Of a DNA stretch of 64,000 bases, positions 34,156 through 51,055 are shown piece by piece. Within the stretch, counting starts at the first letter, position 1; the number at the start of each line of letters is the position of its first letter. The translations under genes were made by a program, and so were the position numbers. Source of the DNA: Entoloma clypeatum (Eukaryota; Basidiomycota; Agaricomycetes; Agaricales; Entolomataceae); assembly GCA_963565915.1 (NCBI GenBank), contig OY751489.1, positions 2,108,001 through 2,172,000 of the forward strand. The letters are read 5' to 3'. The notes below the pieces were generated by a model, which did not search any database, was not told the origin of the DNA, and saw only the letters and a list, made by a program, of their open reading frames with translations.

Positions 34156-37100
34156 ATGGCCATCGTGGCCAGCCCGATGTACTCGTCCCATACCCATACC
34201 TTCTTTGCACAACCGCAGGACACGGCCACCACTTCCAATTTCTCTCAAATTCAACCAGCCCAGCAGCAGCAACCGCACGACCACGATGTCCTTGAGGAAC
34301 AATTCGCGACACTGTTCTGCCGCGCTCTCTATGACTATGATGCACAAGATCCCTCGGCCCTTTCGTTTCGTCGGGGAGATATCATAGAAGTGCTCACACA
34401 GCAACCTTCGGGATGGTGGGACGGATTATTGGGAGACGAGCGCGGTTGGTTCCCTTCAAACTACGTCGAGGTCATTTCGGACGAGGAGGCAGATTTGGCT
34501 TTCGCTGTAATGGAGTCCACGGGTGTAAATGGTTCAGTGCCAGAAAATGACCCAGCCATGCTTGACATGTCCCATGCCATGACGGGAGGGATGAATCAGA
34601 TGGAGAACGAAGATTGGTTGGGCAGCGAGTTGTCGTACAGAAACGGAGACACAGCACCCCCTAACGGACTTACTCATAATACAGCGTCGAGCGACTTCTG
34701 GATGCCCCAAGTCACGCCAGATGGACAGGTTCGGAAAACTCTCAGATGTGTCCAGTCTGACTTGTGGCCTAACCGAGTCCTCATTCTAGATATACTACGT
34801 CAATACGCAAACAGGGCAGCGTTCTCGAGACCTTCCTCAAGAAGCTGATGATGACATTTCTGATTCTGAGCTGGCAGGGTTAGCTTCGCAAACATCTTCG
34901 CGCTCAGGTACAAGTGCGGGCCTCGCATTCGGACTCAAACCTGCAGAAGCATCCAGTAGTATGCAAGATATTGCTGGGTTTGGAATTCCTCGTCACGCTG
35001 GTACTCCCGAACCCTGGCTCAGGAAATTGGCGGACGATGGGATGTCATACTATTACTATAATAAAACCGACGGACGAATACAACGGAATCGACCTGAGGC
35101 TCCCCACGAAACATCTTTGCTGCCTCGGATCGAAAAAGCACTTTCCCAATCATCCTCTCGTTCATCATCATCATCATCATCGACTTCACAGGATTTACCT
35201 CCAAATGGGATCAACCGGCACAGCGTATATTCCGATGACTCTGATGTCCAACTATTCGATCATATATATCCATCTCTCAATGCAGGAGAATCTACTGGTT
35301 TGCGAGAACCTCGACAGAAAGCTCGTCCGACGGAGGCCGCTACTACAGACCATACATCAGCAGAGCGAATCGCACAATCTTTACAACAAACACTTGCGCC
35401 AGCTTCGCCACAGTCCATCACAGACCTATCGGCGGTCGCAAAGTCCACCATCCAAGCTATTGTTAACAATATCCGACTTAGTGGTTTAGCTCGTCGACCA
35501 GAAGAGGATAGAAGGATGGATGAGCTGATTAACAACGTTGTTCTTGCAGTCCGTAATCTTTTATACGTATCAACCGTGCCTACAGGTCAAATACCGGTTG
35601 ATGTGCTGCCACGAGAAGCTCGAGAAGCCTCCGCCCCTATTTCACAATCACCTCTGAAGCCAGGTCAAAGAAAGGTCACAGCAACACTTTCTAGGCTTGT
35701 TCTTTCGGCGCGAGCCATGCAATATGACGCTGGCTCCTTGATAGCTGATACTCTTCACCGCATTGAAGTTGATGCCGAGGAGCTCGAAAAAGCAGTCCTT
35801 TCCTTTGTTCTGGATGTCCAGAGAATACAACATCCCACGTCCCAGGAGGCAAGATCTTCCAAACGTTTGTATGGAGTATTTGGGACCTCCAATATCGGGT
35901 TAGGACTTGTCGGGGCTGGAGCTGCTGGGCGCTGGAAAGGGTTCGGATGGGTACCCATGGATGAGGCCCAAGCTTCTCTGAGGAGAGTGTTACAGCCAGA
36001 AGTTATATCCCAGCTGAAATCATACCTCGGTGATCTGGACGAGCGATTCCAATGCCTAATTCAAACGCTGCACCAGAGTTCAGGTATGTCCTAGTTGCCA
36101 GGCTTCGATGCCGCGCCTGATTCTATCGTGGTACCCCGAATAGTGGAACAGGTGCGCATCCTTGGTAGGGAATTGGTCTCGCAGGTCTCATCGTTGCTCG
36201 TCTTTGTGGCCGACATCCATGTCGCTCGACATGTTGATATTGACGGATACCGGCAAGGTGGTTTTTCTGACGAGCTTTATTCTCGAGCCGTTGAAAAGGC
36301 TAGATTACTCGTCCGGACCTTGGAGACGGCTGGTCAATTCGCGTTCAATGATTGTGCAACTTTCTTCCTCACGCTGCAGTCGGTGCGCGACTCTGAACTC
36401 GGTCAGCATTGCCAGGAGAGACGTTCTACCTATGATCATCTCGATGCTTTGTCCTCTTCGTTAAGCTCCAGCCTCGCGCTCCTCTTGCATACGCTTGATA
36501 GCTTGCTTTCTTTGGGCCATGACCAGGCAGAAATGGCGCAAGGCGACTATACTGGTTCAATTGAAATGCGGATGTCCTTGGTCAGCGTCCGCCCAATCTC
36601 TAATATCGTGAACAATGAAGGCGAGAAGCCGGATGTCGTTGACATGGAGCTAGCTTTTGGCCATCACGGCGGAAAATCTGGGGCTGGGGAAGCGCATTAT
36701 GCACCATACAGTGATCATAGTCGGACCGATGGTTCCGATGCGAGTCACCTCGGATCGTCCAGCGATTTCGGGTCCGCAGAGGACGCTCTTCTTGTGGAAA
36801 ATGTACCCGATCACTCAGCGGGTCCGTCTCGAGAAGCTGACACAAAGAATCTGTTTGATGATGATCGTGAGTTTCATAACCCTTCTTTATAGACTATACT
36901 CCAATTTTCATTGATCCTCAGCCATACTTTCGCCAAGATCTCCTCGGCCCGGTGGCGCTAGCAAGCTAGAAAAGAGCAAGTTGGAAAAGATTCTAGGCGA
37001 TGAGTATGCGGATAAGGTGGCGGCTGACGTGGCGGCTGATCTCAAACCATGGTACCTGCGTACGACTTACAACTCACAAGAAATTTTAATCGATAATGAT

Positions 37101-38659
37101 GGTTCTGTCCGTGGCGGAACTGTGGCGGCTCTGGTGGAACGCCTAACTGCACATGACCAAGCTGGTGAAGTGGTCGATATCATTGTAACGATGCATGCTC
37201 ACGCAGAACAACAGATCGGAACTTTATTAACGCATTCTTGATGACTTTCAAGTCTCTTACGACGCTTGATGAGCTATTTGATCTCCTTGTTGGACGATTC
37301 AGGATACAGCCGCCTGCCAAGTTGACTCCCAGCGAAAGAGAAGAATGGGGCAAGCTCAAGCAACATGTCATCCAGATGAGGTCGGTGATGTTAATCTGGG
37401 GCACATGTTACCTTCATTGATTGCTTTGGGACACTCAGAGTCATTAATACCTTCAAATCCATGATTACGGATGACGATGTCTTGGAGAAAGAAGACCTCT
37501 ATATCCTTGACCGTATAAGGGCCTTCGCGACTTCAGAGGAAATGGCACAATTTGCTGCAGGAAAGATATTGGTATCGCATATTGATCGGGTGGTGCGATG
37601 CAATTTTTTCTCCCGCAAGCTTGCTCTCAACCTTCCCACATGAGCAGAAAGGGGGCGACAACCCAAAGATCGCCATCAGCAGCCAAGTACCTCCGCCAGC
37701 ACCTATACTCCCCAAAACAAACAAGAAGCTGAAATTGGCTGATGTTGACGCTGTAGAATTGGCACGACAATTAACGATCATGGAAAGTCAACTTTACCAG
37801 AAGATCAAACCCATGGAGTGCCTTCAACGAGCTAGGGAACAAAAAATGGACAATATGGACAATATTGCTACCGTCATTCAAACCAGCAATCGCGTATGTC
37901 AAGCTCCGACTTCTTGGTTGCCTTTAGCTGATATCTGACAGATTGCGGACTGGGTGGCTGATTTGGTTCTGAGTAAAGAGGATTCGCGCAGGCGAGCGGC
38001 CACACTCAAACACCTCATATTAATTGCCGATGTGGGTGTGGCCCATTTGTTCCCGGAGGATGTTGCTGATTAGCCTTTCCAGCGTTGCCGTGCTATGAAC
38101 AACTTCTCGACCATGATTGCCATTACCTCTGGACTCAACACCCCACCAATTCGTAGGCTAAAACGAACTTGGGAACAAGTTAACCAGCGAAGCATGGCAC
38201 AGTTCACTGCATGTGAGATGACAATAGACAGCAACAAAACCTTTACAAAATACCGCCAGCTAATGTCGTCCGTTACCCCTCCTTGTGTACCCTTCATTGG
38301 TCCTTCCCGTTTGTCTTCTATCTATTCCACATACTGATGATCTATTATCAGGGGTGTTCCTTTCGACTTTGCAGTTTATCCAGGATGGTAATCCTGATAA
38401 TCTACCAGGAGGCTTGGTGAACTTCCGCAAACGTCAAAAGGCATTTGAAGTCATCAACGATATCAAGCGATGGCAATCCCACCCATACAACCTCCAACCT
38501 GTACCTGCCATTCAGTCTTTCATAGACGAGGCCCTGAACCAATATAATGACACTCGGGCTTCGAGCGAGCACTTCTGGGCTCTCAGTCTAGAACGAGAGC
38601 CCAGAGAACGGGAAGATGAAAAGATGGCACGATTACTCCAGGAAAGCGGTTTCCTATGA
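34156..38659 (+). CDS. CDC25: Cdc25-type Ras guanine-nucleotide exchange factor (SH3, WW-like, REM, RasGEF)
   Basis: An N-terminal SH3 domain (ALYDYDAQDPSALSFRRGDI ... WWDGLLGDERGWFPSNYVEV) is followed by two WW-like stretches: one split by an intron (FWMPQVTPDGQ / IYYVNTQTGQRSRDLP) and PWLRKLADDGMSYYYYNKTD; both lack the second Trp. A long helical region comes next, then the RasGEF N-terminal (REM) module (GGTVAALVERLTAHD, FNNAF/LMTFKSLTTLDELFDLL) and the catalytic domain (LARQLTIMESQLYQKIKPME, ATVIQTSNRIADWV, AMNNFSTMIAITSGLNTPPI, FTACEMTIDSNKTFTKYRQL, CVPFIGVFLSTLQFIQDGNP). It ends KMARLLQESGFL. Expected to activate Ras upstream of cAMP/PKA and morphogenesis at the plasma membrane. About ten introns; length about 1,250 residues. 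ATG 34177 is an alternative start. Confidence 0.93.
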
Positions 38660-38769
38660 CATATTAGGATTTGTCTTGTACTGGAGTCAGACAACTCGGG
38701 AGTCGATGAGTCACTACATAGACCTTCCCTCTTAACCACATGCATCTCTTGTGAAAATTCACTATCATC

Positions 38770-40493
38770 ATGCGAGGGTTGAATTCCTTACCACTTGATG
38801 ACGATATTATAGACAGGATTCTGCTTTTCCTCCCCTCCTTTTCAGCATTGCGTGCCGTACTGTTGTCGTCCAAGTCATTCAGCGATGTCTTCAAGCACCA
38901 TCCACATTCAATCATCCGGGCTATCGCGTACAATATTACTGGTCCAGCGTTGCCTCAAGCCATGAGATTTTTACGAGCCACTCGAGATTCTGACTTAGCA
39001 TCTCATCCTTTGAAAACACTTTCAACTGGTTGGAACGAAACCGATTCATTATCTCCAATAACGCATGACGAAGCTCGAAACATAGTCAAGATCACCGCTG
39101 TCGTCAACATTCTGGAAGACTTATTCAGTTCCAGGTACTTTGATCCAGTACTCCGTTGCAACATGTTCACCGACCGCCCCTAGACACAAAGACCGAACGT
39201 CTCAGTCAAGCAAACTGGATTCTCTGGAGTCTTGGCGTTTCCGCCGCGCAATTTACCGACTTATGCTGTTTGCTGCATTCTTCCCGGCAGACGACGTTGA
39301 TTTTGACGCAGAGGCTGAGCTCGCAGAGATTGAACAGGAACGATCCCAACGAAAGCAATTATTGTCGGAATTTTCAGACTGCGAACTAAGAGAAATACAC
39401 GGCGCAGCTTCATTCTTGCATGAACTCGTATCGTGGATTGCAACATGCGACACTTCCCATGAATACGAATTAAGTTCGCCGAACTGTTTCCCGAACAAGT
39501 TGAACTGTCATTAATAGTCACTGAAATAACAGATTCTCTTCAGGGTTTAGCCCTTGCCCACGGCCCAGCAATTATTCTGGAAGCATATCGAAGCCATTCA
39601 TTCGATGAAATAAGCAGCCCATTGGAAGACTCTGGGATAGACACCGTACCGGATATTTTTCAAGACTACATCTTCCTCCCTCTCCAGAAAATATGGGAAG
39701 AACGAAAGCTAAAGTCACCGGTAGAAGATGGTTCTCGCTGGGAATCTATCTTGGATGATACTCATGGTGCTAATGATGCATGTTGGTCTCCCGTTTGAAA
39801 CGTTTACCCTCGGAAAAACTCACTCAGACCCATACTTAGGTCACCAATGCGGTACTGTACGGGGCTTCGACCTGTGGAATGAAACCTGTAAGCCTACACC
39901 CTGCCGAAATACTTTCCTCCCAATCCATGACACTTAGGCTGGGAATATCTGCGCGGCTTGCCCTCGACGAACCAGAAATCACTTCCATCCTTAATCAAGG
40001 GGAACCTTCACCACAACCTACAGGATGCGCCTTTACTTGAAGCAGAGATATCTGCACAAACATTCACTTATACAAAACTTTTGCGCGAGATACACCAACT
40101 TCGGGTATCTACTCATGTCGCCTGGGATACGCAAAATTGGTTATGCGAACAGTGCATCACTGTAATCGTCCAGACGCATCTCCACCTCTGGCTCCTGGAG
40201 CAAAAAAAGAAAGGTAGCGATCATCACACATTATGATTACAGTGTCCTTACGATCTTTGCTTTCCAGCTGGCCAACAAGTATACGAAGACTGCTGGTATG
40301 GTACTACCATCTGGACACGTATAAAATCGAAATATAACATAAATTCAGGTACGGTTACGATTGCCGGACTCAGACGCATCGCCTACCTCACGCTCAACGC
40401 CTTAACGTATGTTGACGACCTGCGCCTGTGCTGGAGATCATATTGACATCGATTTTGTAGCATCTTTGCGAACCAACTAGGGGCAGTGCATGA
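38770..40493 (+). CDS. F-box-like protein, basidiomycete type
   Basis: Starts MRGLNSLPLDDDIIDRILLF, an F-box-like opening (L-DDIIDRIL-FLPSFSALRAV). The remainder has no named domain but shows an order I associate with Agaricomycete F-box-like proteins: FRRAIYRLMLFAAFFPADDV, ELREIHGAASFLHELF, GPAIILEAYRSHSFDEISSP, CWEYLRGLPSTNQK, then a closing Cys/His-rich motif spliced from small exons: CEQCITVIVQTHLHLWLLEQ, DCWYGYDCRTQTHRLPHAQR and HLCEPTRGSA. The CxxC ... CWYGYxCxTQxH pattern could bind zinc. Six or seven short introns; one near 39426-39472 is inferred only from frame. If the F-box is real, the protein would recruit targets to an SCF ubiquitin ligase. Confidence 0.75.
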
Positions 40494-40739
40494 TGATGTT
40501 ACTTGTTACAGGACTCTTCGACCTTTTTCACCCCCTATCCACCTCCCATCTCCTCTCATTTTATGTAATTACTTGAATGGCTAGGAGTATTCATTGCAAG
40601 CGTCTAAAGACATCCTATCTGTCTCCTGCAGTGAGTGTATGGAATCATGGGATGTTTAGCAAAATGATCGACCAAAAGGTGTTGACGATGTTGACGATGT
40701 GACGTGTGACTATAGAATTGTCTTCGACCAGACTGTCAG

Positions 40740-41094
40740 ATGCCGCAGACAGAGGAAGATCTTTCTTTCTTTGACAGGGAACGCGATAGATTGGCGCGGG
40801 AGATCACGTCGGTGCGCGAATCTTCGATGCAGAGAGGGACTATTTTCGATCTCAGAACAGGGTTTCGAAGACTTGCTCTCAACGACTAATGTGGTGAATC
40901 GCAAACTCGAAGAAGTTCTGGGTATGACGAAGGAATATGAGACCATCGCTGCCCTTTGGCAGACATTTCATGAGCTCATGCATAGGCCAACGACAAGCGA
41001 AGATGAAGATGGAGAAAAGCTGGGGGGTTTACCTGGTACTGGAGGGCACATTGTTACCATGAAGTCGAGTTCACGTGGTGGAGAGTTGTCGTGA
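40740..41094 (+). CDS. DAD1: Dad1, DASH/Dam1 kinetochore complex subunit
   Basis: Small protein of about 100 residues made from two exons: MPQTEEDLSFFDRERDRLAR-EITS joined over an intron (gtgcgc...aacag) to GFEDLLSTTNVVNRKLEEVL-GMTKEYETIAALWQTFHELM. This matches the Dad1 family: FF-RER-RL--EI--GFE-L, then coiled coil and the ending --EF--V--LW--F. The C-terminal tail after HELM is acidic then Ser/Gly-rich. Dad1 is part of the ten-subunit DASH ring that couples kinetochores to microtubule plus ends, found only in fungi. The start is the ATG at 40740, close to the family's usual beginning. Confidence 0.88.
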
Positions 41095-41195
41095 CCTAGA
41101 TCTCAATATCCACGAACAAAAAAATACAGACGGTCATAACGAAAAAATATAGTACGATGTAGGAGAAAGTAACATGTTCGACATACAATGTCGGT

Positions 41196-45119
<3,924 letters not shown>

Positions 45120-45351
45120 GGCTGTCAATAGATAGAGAAAGCCACGGCTCAAAGGACGGTCTAAACGGCGTCAAAAGCAGACCGCGATTGACTGTGATTT
45201 TGAACTTATCAAGGATCTGAGGGGCTGTGGGGGCTGTTGTGAGCGCAATATTTGAATTATTATTTTAGGCACTCCCATATATGGCACTTATCTGCTTCAG
45301 AAAGTCCAACTTTGCACTGCCAGCGCACTGCCTTGCTATTATTTTTGCGTC

Positions 45352-47527
45352 ATGCCCACCTTGGCCTACCGGTCAAAGATCCGTGCTGTTGCTGACCATT
45401 GCTCTTTGACACTCACTGTAGGACACCGCATACAGGCAGGAAAAGGATCTGAAACCGTATACTCCGTGAACAAGTCTTGCTTGCCCCACAATGTAGACAT
45501 TCTGTTGGCATCTAATCTTGTCATCACGATATCTGGAATACATGATGGTACCCAGGTTTCTGGAGAAGATATAACGAGCTCCTCTCTCGCCGAACACCTC
45601 GTGGAATATTTGCAAATGGTATCCCCAAATTTATTGCTTGATGAAAGACTTTCTCCAAGTGTAATCTCATTAGAACGCCGCTGGCTTAGGTCTGGAAAAC
45701 GTCTCCGGCGTCTTTGTCGACGGTGAAGATGGACTTACCAAACGTGCGTGAGACTGCTATTATACAAGTTAAGCCGTTTGTTACGGGAATGTCCACAGTG
45801 ATCCTAACATCATCACGGCACTTGCCAACCAAATTGCGTACACCTCCTAGCACATATGCGTTCTTGATTGCGCTTCATCTATGCTACTCTTGGCAAACCA
45901 CCACTCGGTCGCAGTCTTCGACGAACGCAACGGATTCGACCAGCTATCCATTTGCCAAGAGACTGGCCTTGCCATTCAGAACCGTCTTGGATGATGTCGT
46001 CGGGCGCTTTGTTACTTGGCACCTTGTCAAGTAAATATCATTTAGTCATCCGAGCATTCTCATCATACTCTTATAGACGATATCCTCTCATCTTTGGTCC
46101 GTGGTGTCAGGTAAATTCAACTGGTGTCTTTCGAGAGGAAGAAATTCTGGATGACTCGTTGCCTTAATTTTCCAGCAACTTGATAATGAAACCTCATACT
46201 TTGCAGCAATCTCGTCTTCGGTGCTCAGTATCATAGAAAGATCAACCGAGAACGCCTTCCGTTCCAAGTGCAACAGGCTTTTCAAGGTAAATTCCTTCAC
46301 GACATATATGCCGTTGCGACTCATTATCTGCGCTCATCTCTAGAGTTTACACGACCGACAAAAGAATTCCTTTGCTGACTCTTCTGCATCGCTTGCGGCA
46401 TGTCTTTCTCCGAGCATTTCAACAGCCTTCAACAATAGTCAGATGACCTTCTCCAAAGAAGACCTTCTGTTCTTGGCTCTAGAACGGGTGTACCGTTCTG
46501 GATTATCGCAACCTCAATTCAAAGTTAGTGTGGTTATTCAAGCTAGTCCTAACTTCGATACCCATCCTGCCCACAGGGTCACGTTTACGCATGCAATGAG
46601 GACCACGCCGACGATGAAACTCTCTCCCAAGAACACACGTTATGCGCGGCAGAATGTTGCCCCGAACTCCAGGATGATGTGGTTCTGAATCCTTTCAAGA
46701 AATCCCCAATGTCTTCCTACGATGAATTGTTCTCGGTTCTCGATGTCTCATCTCGGATTACCTCTCGGCCCATGGACACAGGGCTAAATAGTTCTCGAAG
46801 CGAGCTCCTAGTCGAAGATTGGAGCGATCAGGACAGCCTTTCATTGAAATACCGCAGTGATCATGTGGACCATCTTCCGGGTTGTACAAGCCCACAGTCT
46901 GCGGATGTTCCTTTGTGTGGTAGAGAGTCGATGGCGGCGCCGTTTCCGCTTGATGTTGGCGGCGTGCATTTTCCTTCTGTTGCATTGGCTGGGACTTCTG
47001 ACATCGATCTATTTGCTGTGGACTCGGATAACGACTTTGAAATGGATTCCGGGTCTTCGCCAATCTTTCCTGCAGCTTTGCATTTGCCAGTAGTATTCAA
47101 CGCTCTTATATATCCACAAGACAGCCCGCTGGAAGAGACCAGTGATCAGGATCAAAAACAATATCATTTCTTCATGGCCACGAAGCCCCAGTACTCTACT
47201 CACTTTGACGACGAAGGTCATACCTGCCAACAGGACTCTGCACATCTTACTATCTGTGATGATCCGCTTGACGATGACAACGCCTGCCTCAATATCCTTT
47301 CTGATACGGATTCTACTTGTTCTGCCCTCCTTGAACCTGGCTTCGTGGGAGATATTGATTTAGAGCATAAAGGCGTGGCTTCAACTCAAGGTTCTTCTCA
47401 CTACCTTCCGACGGACGACAGTCACAGACATCGGCTGGGTGAGCGGGGACGCGAACCTGGAAAGTTGAACCAGGGGAATATGGATATTGACAATTGGGGT
47501 GAAGGCGTAATCCTAGTCGATTTTTGA
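45352..47527 (+). CDS. Unidentified multi-exon protein
   Basis: I do not recognise it. The last exon (about 46518-47527) is long and open, acidic and Ser/Asp-rich (DIDLFAVDSDNDFEMDSGSS, ending NWGEGVILVDF). Upstream exons include LDNETSYFAAISSSVLSIIE and NAFRSKCNRLFK, then SLHDRQKNSFADSSASLAAC and MTFSKEDLLFLALERVYRSG. In the 5' part, fragments such as FDERNGFDQLSICQETGLAI and DPNIITALANQIA are in frames that need several introns I could not place with certainty. The first candidate ATG is at 45352 (MPTLAYRSKIRAVA), 232 bases from the divergent PKC1 start. Helical middle plus long acidic tail suggests a regulatory or nuclear protein; no motif supports more. Coding potential is clear in the 3' half, weak in the 5' half. 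Confidence 0.5.
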
Positions 47528-47764
47528 TTACTTTAAAAGCGGCCTGAGCTACTGTGTGTCTATAGAGCTGATTGGAGTAGTATTGCCATAGACTCAATTG
47601 GATGGGAAATAATCGAGGGTCTTAGATTGAAACTCCGACGAACCCCGCAAAGTACCTCGACTCCTGGATATTTGTATTTCAGCTCATTACTTTGTCTTCA
47701 TACCTCGAGCGACGTTCTGTCCTATCTGCTGTTCCAACTTTCGTCCTTCCCTCCTTCTGCCACC

Positions 47765-48309
47765 ATGCTACCGTTTCAGCGCAACAAGATTGACATCAGT
47801 GTAAGCCGAAGTATCCGCTATCACGGTTGGCGGATCCTAATGCGATCGGATGCGTTGCAGAAACTGAGCCCTCAGGAGCAGCAACTGTTTGCCAAGTATG
47901 GGAAGCTTCCAACGCACAAGAACGTCCTTATGAAGATGCAGAAGGTTCCGTAACTTGATCGCCAAGTGGTCGCCATCTCACGTTTCTCTGTCCTTAGGAT
48001 CGCAAGTACTTCGACTCAGGCGATTATGCTCTTTCCAAGGCTGGGAAGGCCCCGCAAAATAATGTCGGTACTGCCATCCCAAATCCCGAGAAGTTTGTCT
48101 ATCCATGTCAGCTTTGCGATACTGCGCTGACTATCCTTGTTTCCAGCATTCCTCATGCGTCTGCTCCCAATAACGGCCATATCAACACTCACCAAGGTCT
48201 CTCTGTATCGCCCACAAACTCAACAAGTCCAGTGAACAAAGAAAGCGGGCTTGTACATGACGCACATGTTCCTACTAACGAACCCGAACAACCCGCCATT
48301 GAGGATTAA
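47765..48309 (+). CDS. IGO1: Endosulfine / Igo1-family PP2A inhibitor
   Basis: Spliced product: MLPFQRNKIDIS, then KLSPQEQQLFAKYGKLPTHK-NVLMKMQK, then DRKYFDSGDYALSKAGKAPQ-NNVGTAIPNPEN, then IPHASAPNNGHIN and a short polar tail ending EQPAIED. FDSGDY is the invariant motif of endosulfines/ARPP-19/Igo; its Ser is phosphorylated by Greatwall/Rim15 kinases, turning the protein into a PP2A-B55 inhibitor controlling mitotic entry and quiescence. Three introns with consensus ends (donors gtaagc, gttccg, gtttgt). Length about 110 residues, slightly shorter than in yeast. Confidence 0.92.
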
Positions 48310-48753
48310 GACCCAGACAACCGCTCGTGTTCTTTCACATGCATAACCACATCAACGGATGGTTTCATCAACCACCTTCTTTGCTTGTTAACATCCGCAT
48401 ATTATCGATTCCTGCCTCGATTCCCAGCGACACATCTCACAAACGGCCACTACTATTCCTTTATGCCATCTATTGGAATCTGCATTGTGTATCATTACAG
48501 TTATTTTGCCGTCCCGGGCCTTGGAACTTGGTGTAATCGGCATGAGCATGGAGGGTGTGGGCGGGGCCCAACGGCTACATTTCTTGCTCTAATGCTCCGT
48601 TTTCGGCGAATCAGCTTCAATCAGTTGTCGTCTATGTACGGTTTCATCGGAAAAATAATTCAAAATTATTTAGCTCACTTATTTATTATGAAATTCATGC
48701 TCACATGACCTTGAGGCGTCGTTGAATTTCTTTCGGCCGCGTCTTTGCAACAG
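48310..48753. other. Intergenic interval IGO1-POL12
   Basis: No gene seen. An AT-rich patch at about 48650-48690 (ataattcaaaattatttagc) lies upstream of the next gene and may belong to its promoter. Confidence 0.4.
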
Positions 48754-50979
48754 ATGGCATCTAATCTCCGTGAACAGGTTAAACAGCATTTTGCAGACTA
48801 TGCTGGGGCCAACGATAATCTTCTCAATGAATGTATGTATTCAGCCTTGAATGTCATGCAAAGCTTGTAACACACCCAGGTACTACGATCTGTGAGAACT
48901 TCAATTTATCTGCCGAGGATCTTCAGTATAAATGGGAAGCCCTGAACTTCAATTCGTCCGCCACGCATTCTGAGTTATCACCGTTGACTATAGAGTCAGT
49001 CGCTGCGCTCAGGCTTGAGATCCAGAGGAGCCTCACGAAGGAGAACATGAAAAAGCCACAGCTCCGTACGGTCGCAACGACGAACATGGCTATGGTCAAC
49101 CGTGCACGAATACCAACCCATATGCTGAAAAACGTGAACCCAGGGCAAAAGCTGGGACCATTACAGCTCAAGGTAGAACACAGCTCCGGGATTGGAGGTT
49201 CAAAGACAACGAACGCTGTTTTGTTCCGAGGTCCTGAGAGGGATGAATCATCCATCCAAAACCGTTTATGTGAGCACGAACCCTCTAATTCATTGTTTCT
49301 GCACATTCATCCCATGGCGCAGACAGATACATGCATGAAAAGATATCAGAGCGGTGTGAAGGTGTGAATTCTCCACAGACTCAAAGCGTTTCCTTCTTCC
49401 GATATCGCCCCTTATGAAGCACTCGACGATAGAATAGACGAATTTGGAGAATTGATTCGCGAACATTACAAGATATCTGAGCTTGGGGACCCCTCGTCAT
49501 CGACGCATGTACATCTCTTCTGACCTTGATCGACCTGCCATTCGCTAAACCCGAATAATTTAGGAGGACACCACAGTAGTAGGGCGAATAACACTCGATT
49601 CCGACTCCCAAGCAAACTCGAAACTTACCGAGGCAACGATTTTGCTCGAGTCATCCCGTATGCTCGCTTCTGGTGCCCGGGTTCCCCTGCGGTTTGACCA
49701 AAATCTGAAAATACGAGGCGGCCGGACCGGAGTTGGAAGTGTGAGTCTATTTCCCGGTGCAATAGTAGCCCTCAGAGGGAGAAATGGTGGCGGAGGTTGG
49801 TTTCTGGCTACCGAGATTCTTTCAGTAAGGTCATTATATTTCGCGGGCTCCATCATCTTCATGTATTCTTCTTCGAAAGTTGCCCCCTCCAAAACCATCG
49901 CCGGCTTGGCTTGGTTTGTTGAACCCCAAGGTCGACCCGATTCTCGGCGATACACCCTTCACGATGTGCATTGCGTGTGGGCCATACACACATGATGTGG
50001 ATCTAATGTATAAACCCTGGCGTGCACTTCTCAAAAACATTGAAACTACCAAACCCGCGGTAGTACTTCTGGTCAGTCCATTGCTGTGAAATTCGCTCAC
50101 CACATAATCGAACCATTAGGTTGGGCCTTTCATCGATGTACAACATCCGAAAATTAGGGATGGGGATATTGACACGACCCCTGCTAACCTCTTTAAATCA
50201 CGCCTTCTTGACCCCCTTCGATCGTGTCTGGATTCTTCCCCCGGAAGCATTGCGATTATGATACCCAGCATCAGAGACCTTACCAGCACCCAAGCCGTGT
50301 TTCCTCAAGGCGAACTTTCAGTGGACCGCTCAGATGATGATGCGGTCAGTTTATCTAACTGACGGTCAATTCAAACGATCATGACCATCCAAACAGCGGA
50401 TTTTCTTCCTCCCCAACCCATCTAATTTTTCAATCAATGACATAACGTTTGGTGTAAGCAGCGTCGATGCCCTTTACCACATCAAACGAGATGAGTACAT
50501 CAAACGAGGGACTGAGGTCGACTCTACTTCTCCTTTGGCATCCGATGACGCCGGGAATGATCCTATGGCAAACTTGTGTCAGCACATGCTGCAACAACGA
50601 AGGTATTGGAATGCCCGATCCATATTCAGGCGACTCAAGACGAGTTCCAGTTTTTATCCCTTATTTCCGGTGCCAATGGAGGTATCGCACGAAGTGAATC
50701 TGAGTGTGACGCATCTGGATGGCCTCAAGATGGGGCATGATGCACCAGACGTATTGATTGCTCCGAGTAGGCTCAAACATTTTTCGAAGGTCAGTCCCGA
50801 ATTGTTCGGATTTGGCGAGACATTTAGAACCCCCCCTGTAGATGGTAAACTCGACGATGGCTCTTAATCCTGGCTTCACAATGAAAGGAACATACGCCGT
50901 CATGAGGGTCGCTGCACGTAGTGCACATGGTGTGTTCAGGGAACGGATGACTACGGAAATAATCAGGCTTGAAGTCTAA
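48754..50979 (+). CDS. POL12: DNA polymerase alpha-primase subunit B
   Basis: Starts MASNLREQVKQHFADYAGAN, joined over an intron to CTTICENFNLSAEDLQYKWE, which is the N-terminal helical domain. The OB fold and calcineurin-like phosphoesterase domain follow: NLKIRGGRTGVGSVSLFPGA, MCIACGPYTHDVDLMYKPWR, AVVLLVGPFIDVQHPKIRDG, GSIAIMIPSIRDLTSTQAVF, FFLPNPSNFSINDITFGVSS, HMLQQRSFYPLFPVPMEVSH (spliced) and GHDAPDVLIAPSRLKHFSK. It ends MKGTYAVMRVAARSAHGVFR ... EIIRLEV. As in other B subunits the phosphoesterase metal ligands are degenerate, so the domain is structural. The subunit links primase-polymerase alpha to replication start and telomere capping. About nine introns; length about 580 residues. 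Confidence 0.92.
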
Positions 50980-51055
50980 TATATGTGCTGTAGACGTTTT
51001 TTCCGGATGCTGATTCAGCCGTAAAAAACATCGGCGAATCTCAGTGTCCGATAAT

